Assembly: GCA_036399695.1 (NCBI GenBank)
Contig: DASWMP010000131.1
Span: forward strand, 1-7,290
Reading direction: 5' to 3'
Length of the DNA: 7,290 bases
Source of the DNA: DASVEE01 sp036399695
GTDB taxonomy: Bacteria; Acidobacteriota; Thermoanaerobaculia; Gp7-AA8
Of this stretch, positions 1-6,236 are shown piece by piece. Both the position numbers and the translations under genes were made by a program. The notes under the pieces were generated by a model. It saw only the letters and a program-made list of their open reading frames with translations, did not search any database and was not told where the DNA came from. The stretch's first letter is position 1, and each line of letters starts with the position of its first letter.

Positions 1-42
1 GAACGCCACCGCTCTGGTACATATAAAAGAGCGGTGGCGTTC
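1..42. repeat. 15-bp perfect inverted repeat overlapping the terminator
   Basis: GAACGCCACCGCTCT at 1-15 is the exact reverse complement of AGAGCGGTGGCGTTC at 28-42, with 12 bases between the arms. The right arm also forms the terminator stem with 43-50, so the two foldings exclude each other. Bases 1-15 look like the second half of another GCGGTGGC-GAAC-GCCACCGC hairpin whose first half would lie left of the window. That would make a mirrored terminator for a converging plus-strand gene. The left half is not visible, so this last point is inference. Confidence 0.7.
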
Positions 43-50
43 GCCACCGC
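22..50 (-). terminator. Rho-independent terminator of the S8 protease gene
   Basis: Read on the minus strand, the protease stop codon is followed after 9 bases by GCGGTGGC-GAAC-GCCACCGC, an 8-bp perfect GC-rich stem (plus 31-38 with 43-50) closed by a 4-base loop. TCTTTTATA comes straight after it (plus 22-30). A tight GC stem followed by a short U tract right behind a stop codon is the classic intrinsic terminator layout. The U tract is short and interrupted, so efficiency is uncertain, but position and orientation fit the protease gene exactly. Confidence 0.85.
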
Positions 51-59
51 ACTCCGAGA

Positions 60-3000
60 TTACTTCTCCGCTGACCGGCGGCGGCCGCCCGGCTCCACCA
101 CGAAGGCGGGCGCCAGCGTCCACTGCACCGAGTTGCCGGCCGTGTCGAGGATCTCCACCCGCAGGTCGATCCGGCCGGGGCCGCTGTGCGTGGCCTCCGC
201 CAGATCCGTGCGGTAGAAGATGCCGTCCGGGCGATACGTGTCGCTCACTTCGTCGCCCTGCACCGCGGTCAGCTCGCGCCACGCGCCGCCGTCGCGGCGC
301 CACCACACCTTCGTCGCTTCCGGTGCGACGCGCTGGTACGTCATCTCCAGGTTCTCTTTCACCAGATAGTCGGCGGCGGAGAAGGTCAGCGTCGCGTTCT
401 GGCCGCCGCCCACCGTCGCCGTGGCCCGTTCGTTCCCGTCGAGCACGCGGAAGCTCGTGATCGTCGGCGGGAGCACGTCCGTGCGGCGCGTGTCGAAGCG
501 GAACGTGGCCGTGCCGGTCGCGTCATAGCCGGCCACCGAATGGGCGCGGTTCGTCAGCTCGAGCTCGTAGGCCATAGGCTGCTTCGCGTCGAGATTCGAC
601 ACCACCTCGCCGAACGTCCCGGAGCGCAATAGATTGCCGTTGCCGTCGCGGAAGACCGCCGACACCTTGTCGGCTCCGCGATTGCGCCAGTCGTTGAGCT
701 GCCCCATGAAATTGCCGGTGGCGAAGACGAGCCCCGTCTGTGACCGCATCAGCGAGATGCGCGAGAAGAACGGCCCGTTGCCGAACGTCAGCGTCTCCCC
801 CGGCATCGCCGAATAGGCAGCCGGCGACGGGTTCTGCGACGTCGACGAAATGACCCGCCCGTTCCGCCCCTGCAGCGCCGGCACGAGCAACTGCCCGCGT
901 CCGGAGCGCGCGTCCAGCATCGCCGACGCCAGGAACGCGCTCCGCTTCTCCGTCACGTGCACGCGGCCCCGCCAGGCGCCTGCCGCATCCGGTACGTCGG
1001 TGTAGTTGTCCGGCGTGACGTACGACTCCGGATCGGCCGCGACGATGTAGGGGATGAAGTAGACCTCTTCCAGCGGATCGCCCGGCAGCGGCTCGAGCTG
1101 CACGTTGGCCGAGAGCAGGTCGCCGGAGGTCCGCGTCAGCGTACGCGAAGCCGTCACTCCGGTGAGCGTGTCGTGCTCGACGACGTAGAAGTCGTTGCTG
1201 ACGAGGTCCGCCAGCACCTCGAACGGATACACCTTCCAGCGGTCGCTCAGCGGCGTCACCGATACCTCGGAGATGCGGCCGCTCAGCGGCAGCGGCATGT
1301 ACGAACGCTCCCCTCGCACGACGCGCAGTTGCGACGAATAGCCGGCTTTCATTTCGCCGAGGCGCTGGGCGCGCGTGAAGAGCCGCTCCCCCCGCTCGTC
1401 GGTCGCGGCGAACGTCAGCGTCGTCGTCGCCTCCTCCGGCTCGATGCGGTACTCGTGCGAACCGTTCAGCACCTGCTGCTCGCGTACGTGCAGCCGCAGC
1501 TTCCCGTTCTCTTTCGACGTCAGCACGAGGTCGTACGTGCCGGCCGGCATCAGCGTCTCGCGCAGGTTCGGGTCGACGAGTGCGACGAGCGCGTTGTAGC
1601 CCTGCTCGTTGAACCAGACCGAGTTCGCGAAAGGAATCGGCGACGACACGAGCGTACGCGCCGCTTTGACCGCGCCCCAGGGGAGATGCAGCGGCTGCGG
1701 TCCGCCGTCGATCTGGATCAGGCCACCGACGGTGTACGACCGCGTCACGACCGCGTCGGCGTTCGTGAGCACGAGCGTGACCGTCACCTCGCGCATGGCG
1801 CCGGGGGCGAGCTCGAACTCCGCGGGTGCGAACGCCACCGCCACGCCGTCGACCGCGGGCGCGGAGAGCGACACCTGCCGCGCCGCCGTCGACCGGTTCC
1901 GCAGCCGGATCGTTCGCTGCGCCGTCCACGACGCAACGCCGACGTTGGCCAGGCCGAAGCTGACGTGCGCCGGCTCAGCGACGAGCGTCGTGGTCGCGGC
2001 GAGCGCGCCGTCGACCACGCCCGCGCCCTGGGCCATCACGTCCGCGCCGAGGCCGCGTGCGGTGGTCATGAGCGCCGACTTGACCTCGGCAGGCGTCCAG
2101 TTCGGGTGAAGCTGCAGCAGCAGCGCGGCCAGGCCGGTGACGTGCGGCGTGGCCATCGACGTACCGCTCAGCGTGCCGAAGCCGCCGCCGGAGATCGTGG
2201 AGTTGATCGTGTCGCCCGGCGCGAGCACTTCCGGCTTCACCGCGCTGTCGAACGTATTGGGGCCGCAGGAGCTGAAGAGCGCCACTTCGCTGATGCCGGT
2301 CGAGGCGCCGACGGTGATGGCCGAGCGCGCCGTGCCGGGGGAGCCGACGCGGAGAAAATCGCCGTCGTTGCCGGAAGCGACGCAGAATACGACCCCGGCG
2401 GCGGTGGCGTTGTCGATGGCCCGCGAGCCCGCGTCGTTCGGGCCGCCCGGACCGCCGAGGGAGAGGTTGGCCACGTCCACGCGATCGTCGAGATCGCCGT
2501 CGCCGTTCGGGTCGACGGTGCGCTCGATCGCCGCGATGATCTGCGACGTCATGCCGCGGCCGTTCGCGTTCAACACCTTGTACGCGATCAGCGACGCCTC
2601 CGGCGCCACGCCGTTGAAGTTCGCGCTCTTCGCCGCGGCGATGCCGGCGACGTGCGTCCCGTGGTGCTGGTCGTCCATCGGATCGGCATCGTTGTTGACG
2701 AAGTCCCAGCCGCCGATGACCTTGCGTCCCGGGCCGAAGCCGCCGCCGAGCGCGGGGTGGTTGTAGTCGATGCCGGTATCGAGGATGGCGATGACCATCC
2801 CCTGTCCGCGAGCGCCGTGCGCCGCCCAGAGCTGCCGCGCGCCGACCTGGCCGATGCTGTCCGCGGCGGCGTACGCCTGCACTTCCGTATCGAGGTGCAC
2901 CGCCACGACGTACGGCAGGAGCTTCAGCGCGGCGACCGATTCGGCCGGGACGCTGACGGCCGCGCCATGGAAGGCGCGGAAGTATTCGTGGTGGATGGCC

Positions 3001-3200
3001 ACGTCGCCCGCGCTCTTGCCGCTCGTGGCGACGACGGAGGAGAGATCGCGGCGAAAACGGGCAAGCGTGTCGGTGTAAGCAGCCGCGGTGACGCCGCGGC
3101 GGATCGCAAGCGGTGCTTCACGGAACTCCACGATGACGCGCTCCGCCGCAACGGCCGGCAGGGCGAAGAAAAAGAGGATGAGCAGAAGACTACGTTTCAT
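60..3200 (-). CDS. Secreted subtilisin-like serine protease (peptidase family S8)
   Basis: A 1046-residue exported endopeptidase. Residues 1-19 form a signal peptide (MKRS, a hydrophobic run, then AVAA), so it acts outside the cytoplasm. Residues about 20-108 resemble the I9 inhibitor propeptide that folds the enzyme and is then cut off. The S8 domain spans about 130-400 with a complete active site: Asp141 in AILDTGID, His180 in HHGTHVAGI, oxyanion Asn278 in ASGNDGD, Ser348 in SGTSMATPHV. Residues 230-241 (DPNGDGDLDDRV) form an acidic calcium-binding-like loop. Residues about 405-510 look like an Ig/Fn3-type beta domain. The remaining ~535 residues match no family I recognise and may serve substrate binding or surface attachment. 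No sorting signal or C-terminal membrane helix is seen; the end is basic (GGRRRSAEK). The start is fixed by the signal peptide, although the Shine-Dalgarno is poor. It lies 104 bases after the esterase gene on the same strand and has its own terminator. Substrate unknown. Confidence 0.96.
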   Translation of the reverse strand: MKRSLLLILFFFALPAVAAERVIVEFREAPLAIRRGVTAAAYTDTLARFRRDLSSVVATSGKSAGDVAIHHEYFRAFHGAAVSVPAESVAALKLLPYVVAVHLDTEVQAYAAADSIGQVGARQLWAAHGARGQGMVIAILDTGIDYNHPALGGGFGPGRKVIGGWDFVNNDADPMDDQHHGTHVAGIAAAKSANFNGVAPEASLIAYKVLNANGRGMTSQIIAAIERTVDPNGDGDLDDRVDVANLSLGGPGGPNDAGSRAIDNATAAGVVFCVASGNDGDFLRVGSPGTARSAITVGASTGISEVALFSSCGPNTFDSAVKPEVLAPGDTINSTISGGGFGTLSGTSMATPHVTGLAALLLQLHPNWTPAEVKSALMTTARGLGADVMAQGAGVVDGALAATTTLVAEPAHVSFGLANVGVASWTAQRTIRLRNRSTAARQVSLSAPAVDGVAVAFAPAEFELAPGAMREVTVTLVLTNADAVVTRSYTVGGLIQIDGGPQPLHLPWGAVKAARTLVSSPIPFANSVWFNEQGYNALVALVDPNLRETLMPAGTYDLVLTSKENGKLRLHVREQQVLNGSHEYRIEPEEATTTLTFAATDERGERLFTRAQRLGEMKAGYSSQLRVVRGERSYMPLPLSGRISEVSVTPLSDRWKVYPFEVLADLVSNDFYVVEHDTLTGVTASRTLTRTSGDLLSANVQLEPLPGDPLEEVYFIPYIVAADPESYVTPDNYTDVPDAAGAWRGRVHVTEKRSAFLASAMLDARSGRGQLLVPALQGRNGRVISSTSQNPSPAAYSAMPGETLTFGNGPFFSRISLMRSQTGLVFATGNFMGQLNDWRNRGADKVSAVFRDGNGNLLRSGTFGEVVSNLDAKQPMAYELELTNRAHSVAGYDATGTATFRFDTRRTDVLPPTITSFRVLDGNERATATVGGGQNATLTFSAADYLVKENLEMTYQRVAPEATKVWWRRDGGAWRELTAVQGDEVSDTYRPDGIFYRTDLAEATHSGPGRIDLRVEILDTAGNSVQWTLAPAFVVEPGGRRRSAEK

Positions 3201-3229
3201 TGCAGAGCTCGAATATCACGCGGTCGTGT

Positions 3230-3263
3230 TCACCGCGGTGATCGGAACGTCACCTTAGGGTGA
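3230..3263. promoter_or_regulatory. Two tandem palindromes upstream of the protease gene, possible operators
   Basis: Two dyads share the half-site TCACC/GGTGA: the 12-bp perfect palindrome TCACCGCGGTGA (3230-3241) and TCACC-TTAG-GGTGA (3250-3263). Their centres are 21 bp apart, two helical turns, so dimers bound at each would sit on the same face of the DNA. They lie about 30 and 50 bases before the protease start codon, where a repressor or activator would bind. No convincing -35/-10 pair could be placed around them, and no regulator gene is in the window. The second dyad could also form a weak RNA hairpin behind the esterase gene. Confidence 0.45.
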
Positions 3264-3304
3264 ACAACTTCCGGGAGGGCGGGATGGTTCGACCCCAACT
3301 CCCC

Positions 3305-4012
3305 CTACACGTACCGCCGCAGATGCTCGCGCCAGAACGGCCAGTCGTGCCCGAACACACCCGGCCAGATCTCCAGGTGGTTGCCGATGCCCTTCGACCA
3401 GAGCATCGCCGAGAAGGCGCGGTTCTCCTGCACGAGCGAGTCGTGCTCGCCGGTGGCGATGATCCACTCGACGCGTGAGAGCTTGGCCACCCACTCGCTG
3501 TCCATGTTCGGCAGGTACGACATCGGGGAGTTGAAGTAGCAGTTGTCGTCCCAGTAGCCGTCGGTGAACGAATGGATGTCGTACACGCCCGAGAACAGCA
3601 CGGCGCGGCTGACGACCTCCGGATACCGTCCGGCGAAGTTCGCCGCGTGGTAGGCGCCGAAGCTCGCGCCGTACACCACGAGGTCCCCCCGCTGAGCGCG
3701 GTTGTGGATGTAGGGAACGAGCTCGTGGCGCAGATACGCGTCGTACTGCACGTGACGCGCGGCACGGATGGCCGGGTGAACGCTCTTGTTGTACCAGCTC
3801 TCGTTGTTCACCGTGTCCACGAGGATGAGCTGGATCTCTCCGGCGTCCACTTTGTCGGCGAGCGAGCCGGCGAGGTGGAAGTCCTCGTTCTCGAAATAGC
3901 GACCGGCCGACGTCGGGAAGAGCAGCACCGGCCGGCCGAACTTACCGAACCAGAGGAACTCCATGTGTCGTCCGAGAGAGGGGCTCCACCACTGTCCATG
4001 TTCTCTGTACAT
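3305..4012 (-). CDS. Alpha/beta-hydrolase-fold esterase (COG4947-like)
   Basis: A 235-residue cytoplasmic hydrolase with no signal peptide or membrane segment. The opening (WWSPSLGRHMEFLWFGKFG, then VLLFPTSAGRYFENED) is typical of small esterase-like proteins related to esterase D and the feruloyl/acetyl-xylan esterase fold. The nucleophile elbow is GASFG with Ser117. His222 in FGHDWPFW is the likely catalytic His, and Asp191 in ATGEHDSL the likely acid. It should cleave an ester, thioester or amide; the substrate is unknown. I chose the ATG at 4012. The same frame stays open to a GTG at 4054, but that would add 14 residues unlike the family, lacks a ribosome site and lies upstream of the best minus-strand promoter. 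The gene is divergent from the ATP-grasp gene across 63 bases, which suggests joint regulation. The family assignment is from memory of its motifs. Confidence 0.9.
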   Translation of the reverse strand: MYREHGQWWSPSLGRHMEFLWFGKFGRPVLLFPTSAGRYFENEDFHLAGSLADKVDAGEIQLILVDTVNNESWYNKSVHPAIRAARHVQYDAYLRHELVPYIHNRAQRGDLVVYGASFGAYHAANFAGRYPEVVSRAVLFSGVYDIHSFTDGYWDDNCYFNSPMSYLPNMDSEWVAKLSRVEWIIATGEHDSLVQENRAFSAMLWSKGIGNHLEIWPGVFGHDWPFWREHLRRYV

Positions 4013-4040
4013 TGCCGAATGGGGGGCGATTCTATACGAT
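4012..4040 (+). promoter_or_regulatory. Putative sigma70-type promoter for the ATP-grasp gene
   Basis: TTGCCG (4012-4017) and TACGAT (4035-4040) are 17 bp apart, each matching consensus at 4 of 6 positions. The start point would fall near 4047, giving a leader of about 30 bases that includes the AGGAG ribosome site. TATACG at 4033-4038 is an alternative -10 with a short 15-bp spacer. The boxes interleave with those of the divergent esterase promoter, so polymerase probably cannot use both at once. Confidence 0.4.
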
Positions 4041-4056
4041 CCGCCGCCTATCACAA
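4029..4056 (-). promoter_or_regulatory. Putative sigma70-type promoter for the esterase gene
   Basis: On the minus strand, TTGTGA (plus 4051-4056) and TAGAAT (plus 4029-4034) are separated by 16 bp. They match the -35 and -10 consensus at 4 of 6 and 5 of 6 positions. Transcription would start near 4022, about 10 bases before the ATG at 4012, a very short leader without a Shine-Dalgarno. This placement supports the 4012 start over the GTG at 4054. Confidence 0.5.
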
Positions 4057-4062
4057 TTGGTC

Positions 4063-4067
4063 AGGAG
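4063..4067 (+). promoter_or_regulatory. Ribosome binding site of the ATP-grasp gene
   Basis: AGGAG lies 8 bases before the ATG at 4076. It is the best Shine-Dalgarno in the window and decides the start: the frame is open far upstream (to 3572), but that upstream part runs antisense through the esterase gene. Confidence 0.85.
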
Positions 4068-4075
4068 CTGTAGCA

Positions 4076-5032
4076 ATGCGCAAGAAAAGAATCGGCCTCC
4101 TCTTCGGCATGGAAGACACGTTCCCCTGGGCGCTGATCGACGCGATCAACTCCCGCGCCGGCGATCAGGTCGAAGCCTCGGCCTGCGAGCTCACCGTGCT
4201 CAAGGATGACGGCGTCTTTCCGTACGACCTCATCCTCGACCGCATCAGCCATGAGGTGCTGTTCTACCGCACCTACCTCAAGTGCGCGGTCGCCTCGGGT
4301 GTCATCGTCGTCAACAATCCCATCTGGTGGTCGGCCGACGACAAGTTCTTCGACAACCTCGTCGCCAAGGCCCAGAACGTCGCCGTCCCCCGCACCATCC
4401 TCCTCCCGCACAAACAGCATCCGCCCAACACCGAAGACCGGTCGTTCCGCAATATGCGCTTCGTGGACTGGGAGGGCGTCTTCGCCTATCTCGGCTTCCC
4501 GATCTTCATGAAGCCGGCCTACGGCGGCGGCTGGAAAGACGTGTACAAGGTCGACAACCCGGCCGAGTTCTTCGCCGCGTACGACCAGTCGCGCGACCTC
4601 GTGATGATGGCGCAGGAAGCGATCGACTTCACCGAGTACTACCGCTGCTACGTCCTCGGCCGCACCCGCGTGCTGGTCATGCCGTACGACCCCCGCCAGC
4701 CGCATCACCTCCGCTACGTGACGAATTACCCCGAGAACCCGCAGCTCATGGAGCGCATCAACCGCGATGCGATCGCCCTCTGCGAAGGCCTCGGCTACGA
4801 CATGAATACCGTCGAGTTCGCGATCCGCGACGGCGTTCCCATCGCCATCGACTTCATGAACTGCGCCCCGGACGCCGACCGCGCCTCCGTCGGCGAGGAG
4901 AACTTCGAGTGGATGGTGAAGAACATGGCCGAGGTCCTGATCGAGAAGGTCACGGGCCCGCATCCGTTCGAGCTCACCGGAAGCTGGCCCCAGGTCATGA
5001 AGGTGGACAAGCCGATCGATCAGCCGATCTGA
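4076..5032 (+). CDS. ATP-grasp family carboxylate-amine/thiol ligase
   Basis: A 318-residue soluble enzyme with the ATP-grasp fold, which activates a carboxylate as acyl phosphate and joins it to an amine. The N-terminal part (about 4-100) looks like a pre-ATP-grasp domain and holds YDLILDRISHE (50-60) and NNPIWWSADDKFFDN (80-94), the latter typical of the RimK/D-Ala-D-Ala ligase superfamily. Lys146 in IFMKPAYGGGW, with the following Gly loop, should bind ATP phosphates. Gln180-Glu181 (MMAQEAID) fits the adenine hinge. Glu247, Asp259 and Asn262 (VEFAIRDG, then AIDFMNCAPD) are the expected magnesium ligands, so the protein appears catalytically intact. It diverges from the esterase and is followed on the same strand by a GCS2-type ligase and a glutamine amidotransferase, suggesting one pathway making an amide or peptide-like product. 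No substrate can be assigned; I found no evidence that it is glutathione synthetase, RimK or a cell-wall ligase. Confidence 0.92.
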   Translation: MRKKRIGLLFGMEDTFPWALIDAINSRAGDQVEASACELTVLKDDGVFPYDLILDRISHEVLFYRTYLKCAVASGVIVVNNPIWWSADDKFFDNLVAKAQNVAVPRTILLPHKQHPPNTEDRSFRNMRFVDWEGVFAYLGFPIFMKPAYGGGWKDVYKVDNPAEFFAAYDQSRDLVMMAQEAIDFTEYYRCYVLGRTRVLVMPYDPRQPHHLRYVTNYPENPQLMERINRDAIALCEGLGYDMNTVEFAIRDGVPIAIDFMNCAPDADRASVGEENFEWMVKNMAEVLIEKVTGPHPFELTGSWPQVMKVDKPIDQPI

Positions 5033-5038
5033 TGAGAC

Positions 5039-5073
5039 CCGGGTATCGGCGCACAGAGGGCGCCGATACCCGG
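5039..5073 (+). terminator. Strong 14-bp hairpin after the ATP-grasp gene (terminator-like, no U tract)
   Basis: CCGGGTATCGGCGC (5039-5052) pairs perfectly with GCGCCGATACCCGG (5060-5073) around a 7-base loop. It starts 6 bases after the ATP-grasp stop codon, where terminators sit. No T run follows on either strand (plus side: TCCGCTCCCG), so it is not a standard intrinsic terminator. It may protect the upstream mRNA's 3' end, partly attenuate read-through into the next two genes, or bind a protein as a DNA palindrome. Confidence 0.5.
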
Positions 5074-5110
5074 TCCGCTCCCGCTCCGACGCCATTGGCC
5101 TCGAGCCTGC

Positions 5111-5116
5111 TATCCT
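5111..5116 (+). promoter_or_regulatory. Possible -10 box for leaderless transcription of the GCS2-type ligase gene
   Basis: TATCCT (4 of 6 matches to TATAAT) ends 7 bases before the ATG at 5124, which would put the transcription start at or next to the start codon. This fits the complete lack of a Shine-Dalgarno there. No good -35 box is seen 16-18 bp upstream, so the call is weak. Confidence 0.25.
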
Positions 5117-5123
5117 GCACCGC

Positions 5124-6233
5124 ATGCGGCAAATACCAACCTTCACGCTCGGGATCGAGGAAGAGTTCCAGGTCATTGATCCGGAGACGCGACAGCTCAA
5201 ATCTCACATCCAGGAGATGTTCGCCGAGGGCGAGAAGCGCCTGAAGGACGAGATCAAGCGGGAGATGCACGACGCCGTGATCGAGGTCGGTACGCCGATC
5301 TGCACCGACGTCGCCCATGCCCGCCGCGAGATCACCCGGCTCCGCAAGGAGATCATCGGCCTGGCCAAAGAGAGCAACCTCTGCATCGCCGCGGCCGGCA
5401 CGCACCCGATCTCCCACTGGGCCAGCGTCCCGATCACCGACGCCGCGCGCTACGACCGCATCGTCTACGAACTGCAGATGCTGGCCCGCGCGAACCTGAT
5501 CTTCGGCCTGCACGTGCACGTGGCAGTCGAGGACCCGGAGACGCGCATCCATCTGATGAACGCGGCCAGCTACTTCCTGCCGCACATCTTCGCCCTTTCG
5601 GTGAACTCCCCCTTCTGGTGCGGCCAGAACACCGGCTGGAAGAGCTATCGCGCCAAGGTATTCGAGCGCTTCCCCCGCACCGGTCTCCCGGATCACTTCG
5701 AGCGGCTCACCGACTACGACAACTACGTCGAGACGCTCGTCCGCACCAACACCATCGACAACCCGAAGAAGATCTGGTGGGACGTCCGTCCGCATCCCTT
5801 CTTCCCGACGCTCGAGTACCGCATCTGCGACGTGCCGATGCGGATCGACGAGACGATCTGCTTCGCCGCGCTCTTCCAGGCGCTCACCGTCAAGCTCTAC
5901 CGCATCCACTCGAAGAACATGAGCTGGCGCTTCTACCGGAAGTCACTGCTGAACGAGAACAAGCAGCGGGCAGCCCGCTTCGGCACCGGCGGAAAGCTGA
6001 TCGACTTCGGCCGCGGCGAGGAAGTGCTGTACACGGCCCTCCTCGACGAGCTCCTCGAGTTCATCGACGACGTGGTCGACGAGCTCGGCTCGCGCAAGGA
6101 AGTGGAGTACGCGCGGGAGATCGTCCGCCGGGGCACCGGGGCCGACCGCCAGCTCGCCGAATTCGGCAAGCGCAACGACCTGCGGGACGTCGTCGACTAC
6201 ATCATTGCGGAAACTTCCCATGGGGTGGCGTAA
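5124..6233 (+). CDS. Carboxylate-amine ligase, glutamate-cysteine ligase type 2 (YbdK-like) family
   Basis: A 369-residue soluble ATP-dependent ligase of the GCS2 group (COG2170-like), related in fold to glutamine synthetase. Members join an amino acid carboxylate, often the gamma-carboxylate of glutamate, to an amine; many lack a proven substrate. Visible signatures are LGIEEEFQ (9-16) with magnesium-binding Glu residues, FGLHVHV (127-133) in the active-site sheet, NSPFWCG (161-167), WWDVRPH (218-224), EYRICD (231-236) and the ENKQRAARFG segment (278-287). Length is normal for the family and nothing looks broken. The ATG at 5124 is the only start that keeps LGIEEEF and has no near in-frame alternative, yet it has no ribosome site. 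It follows the ATP-grasp gene by 91 bases and is nearly contiguous with the amidotransferase gene, so those two are almost surely co-transcribed. True glutamate-cysteine ligase activity (glutathione or ergothioneine routes) is possible but unproven, as no other gene of those pathways is present. Confidence 0.93.
   Translation: MRQIPTFTLGIEEEFQVIDPETRQLKSHIQEMFAEGEKRLKDEIKREMHDAVIEVGTPICTDVAHARREITRLRKEIIGLAKESNLCIAAAGTHPISHWASVPITDAARYDRIVYELQMLARANLIFGLHVHVAVEDPETRIHLMNAASYFLPHIFALSVNSPFWCGQNTGWKSYRAKVFERFPRTGLPDHFERLTDYDNYVETLVRTNTIDNPKKIWWDVRPHPFFPTLEYRICDVPMRIDETICFAALFQALTVKLYRIHSKNMSWRFYRKSLLNENKQRAARFGTGGKLIDFGRGEEVLYTALLDELLEFIDDVVDELGSRKEVEYAREIVRRGTGADRQLAEFGKRNDLRDVVDYIIAETSHGVA
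6222..6228 (+). promoter_or_regulatory. Ribosome binding site candidate favouring the TTG start at 6237
   Basis: GGGGTGG lies 8 bases before TTG 6237, inside the last codons of the upstream ligase gene. The alternative ATG at 6258 has no comparable purine-rich site before it. This favours the TTG and implies translational coupling between the two genes. Confidence 0.4.
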
Positions 6234-6236
6234 GTC

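Noticed and set aside
523..1929. A 468-codon minus-strand frame inside the protease gene
   Set aside because: It is an out-of-frame reading of the same strand as the protease. The Arg/Ala/Gly-rich translation is typical of a shifted frame in GC-rich DNA.
957..3263. A 768-codon open frame on the plus strand across the protease gene
   Set aside because: It lies fully antisense to a protease with an intact signal peptide and catalytic residues. Its translation is rich in Arg, Ala, Gly, His and Asp without any motif, as expected from the mirror of a GC-biased gene. No ribosome site or promoter supports it.
3273..3303. GGGAG/CTCCC pairing as a terminator for the esterase gene
   Set aside because: The stem is only 5 bp with a loop of about 21 bases and no U tract, too weak to call.
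3281..3304. GGTTCGACC, resembling a tRNA T-arm
   Set aside because: No matching T-stem, acceptor stem, anticodon arm or CCA end is present in the 104-base gap on either strand, so it is a chance match.
4013..4054. GTG start at 4054 for the esterase
   Set aside because: It would add 14 residues unlike the family, has no Shine-Dalgarno and lies at the -35 box of the best minus-strand promoter.
3572..4075. A 168-codon upstream extension of the ATP-grasp frame
   Set aside because: The frame is open but runs antisense through the esterase gene. The AGGAG site and family-like N-terminus place the real start at 4076.
5095..5116. TTGGCC and TATCCT as a -35/-10 promoter pair
   Set aside because: The boxes are only 10 bp apart, too close for a sigma70 promoter. 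Only the -10-like box is kept, at low confidence.
4061..5200. A 379-codon open frame on the minus strand across the ATP-grasp gene
   Set aside because: It is antisense to the ATP-grasp gene, whose motifs are complete. Its translation is low-complexity Val/Asp/Glu/His/Arg-rich and matches no family I recognise.
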